The position numbers and the translations under genes are program-made. Below are positions 63,770-64,000 of a stretch of DNA of 64,000 bases, piece by piece. The notes below the pieces were generated by a model. That model did not search any database. It had not been told where the DNA came from and worked only from the letters and a program-made list of their open reading frames with translations. How positions within the stretch are numbered: position 1 is the first letter of the stretch; each line of letters opens with the position of its first letter. This stretch comes from CBDFNN01 sp965250215 (GTDB taxonomy: Bacteria; Bacteroidota; Rhodothermia; Rhodothermales; DATKEJ01). The stretch is from positions 3,286,001 to 3,350,000 of the forward strand of contig CBDFNN010000004.1 in assembly GCA_965250215.1 (NCBI GenBank). Reading direction: 5' to 3'.

Positions 63770-64000
63770 CTAGAGTCGGAGGAAGTCGTTAACAATTACA
63801 AATGCCATGAAGCCCAAAATTAGGACGAGGCCGATTTGCTGAACAATCATTCTGAATTTTATCGAAGGCTCTCTGCGTGTGACAGCTTCGTAAATTAAGA
63901 ATACTAGATGACCGCCATCTAGAGCTGGAATCGGGAGAATGTTCATTACAGCAAGAGTAATTGAGAGCAGGGCTACTATTCTCCAAAAATCATAGCTCGA
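63770..64000 (-). CDS. rseP: RseP-like site-2 intramembrane protease, C-terminal end
   Basis: Only the last 76 codons are in the window; the gene continues past the right edge. They encode the second active-site segment AVMNILPIPALDGGHLVF (the LDG motif of M50 proteases, where Asp binds zinc) followed by EAVTRREPSIKFRMIVQQIG and a terminal membrane helix ending NDFLRL. This matches RseP, which cleaves anti-sigma factors within the membrane during envelope stress. The HExxH motif and PDZ domains would lie outside. Ends 24 bases before uppS. Confidence 0.93.
   Translation of the reverse strand, partial: SSYDFWRIVALLSITLAVMNILPIPALDGGHLVFLIYEAVTRREPSIKFRMIVQQIGLVLILGFMAFVIVNDFLRL

Noticed and set aside
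1..64000. CRISPR arrays, insertion sequences, prophage genes, tRNAs and defence islands
   Set aside because: I looked for regular short repeats, transposase or integrase motifs, and tRNA-like cloverleafs and found none.

Overview
The window looks like a chromosomal core region of a Gram-negative bacterium of the Bacteroidota/Rhodothermota/Balneolota side of the FCB group. Evidence: two outer-membrane assembly proteins of the Omp85 family, two Skp/OmpH chaperones, many lipoproteins with Bacteroidota-type families (DUF4292, DUF4403, GWxTD-domain, DUF547), an ECF sigma factor of the TIGR02999 type paired with a TPR serine/threonine kinase, a propeller-containing sensor kinase, and frequent TTG and GTG starts with few clear Shine-Dalgarno sites. 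Base composition is moderate by eye (mid-40s percent GC). I see no tRNA, insertion sequence, prophage, integrase, toxin-antitoxin pair or CRISPR array; almost the whole window is densely packed ordinary genes.

Layout. 1-7.5 kb (+): the end of a Q/M-rich coiled-coil protein, a TPR protein, a DUF4292 lipoprotein, a degenerate M23 (EnvC-like) protein, a UMF1-type MFS transporter, a NIF3-family protein and a coiled-coil 'zinc-ribbon' protein that has lost most of its zinc ligands. 7.5-8.0 kb: RNase P RNA with a perfect 11-bp P1 helix and a shared terminator. 8.0-11.2 kb (-): secG, rsmE and an Omp85/TamA-like barrel. 11.2-16.4 kb: mutY (+), an unknown basic membrane-anchored protein (+), two small membrane proteins (-), and a PQQ quinohaemoprotein dehydrogenase (+). 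16.6-18.7 kb: groES-groEL behind a perfect CIRCE operator and ending in a 16-bp terminator stem. 18.8-26.7 kb: a LolA-like protein, a beta-barrel protein and an RND/MMPL exporter, with an oppositely oriented ECF sigma/TPR kinase pair between them. 26.7-35 kb (mostly -): GNAT, SufE-like, cupin, M16 protease, TonB-domain lipoprotein, a GlcG-like protein (+), a secreted protein with a duplicated domain, and a fused E1 alpha/beta 2-oxoacid dehydrogenase. 35-45.5 kb (-): DUF2339, a sensor kinase/response regulator pair, then uvrD/pcrA, an orphan iron-type binding protein and alr, and a DUF4403 lipoprotein. 45.6-51.2 kb: a barrel protein, DUF3179, the propeller kinase, DUF493 and a degenerate FmdB protein. 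51.2-58.9 kb (-): a tight run panB-surE-DUF547-gatB-TlpA-like-tpiA-GWxTD. 58.9-64 kb (-): rseP (partial)-uppS-bamA-skp-skp, the outer-membrane assembly cluster, closed by a good terminator.

The strongest themes are envelope biogenesis (bamA, skp, rseP, uppS, the second Omp85, LolA-like/RND module, secG) and a recurring loss of metal- or redox-active cysteines in proteins whose folds usually carry them (the coiled-coil zinc ribbon, FmdB, the TlpA-like protein). No clearly undescribed multi-gene system jumps out; the best candidate is the LolA-like/barrel/RND module with the sigma/kinase pair embedded in it.
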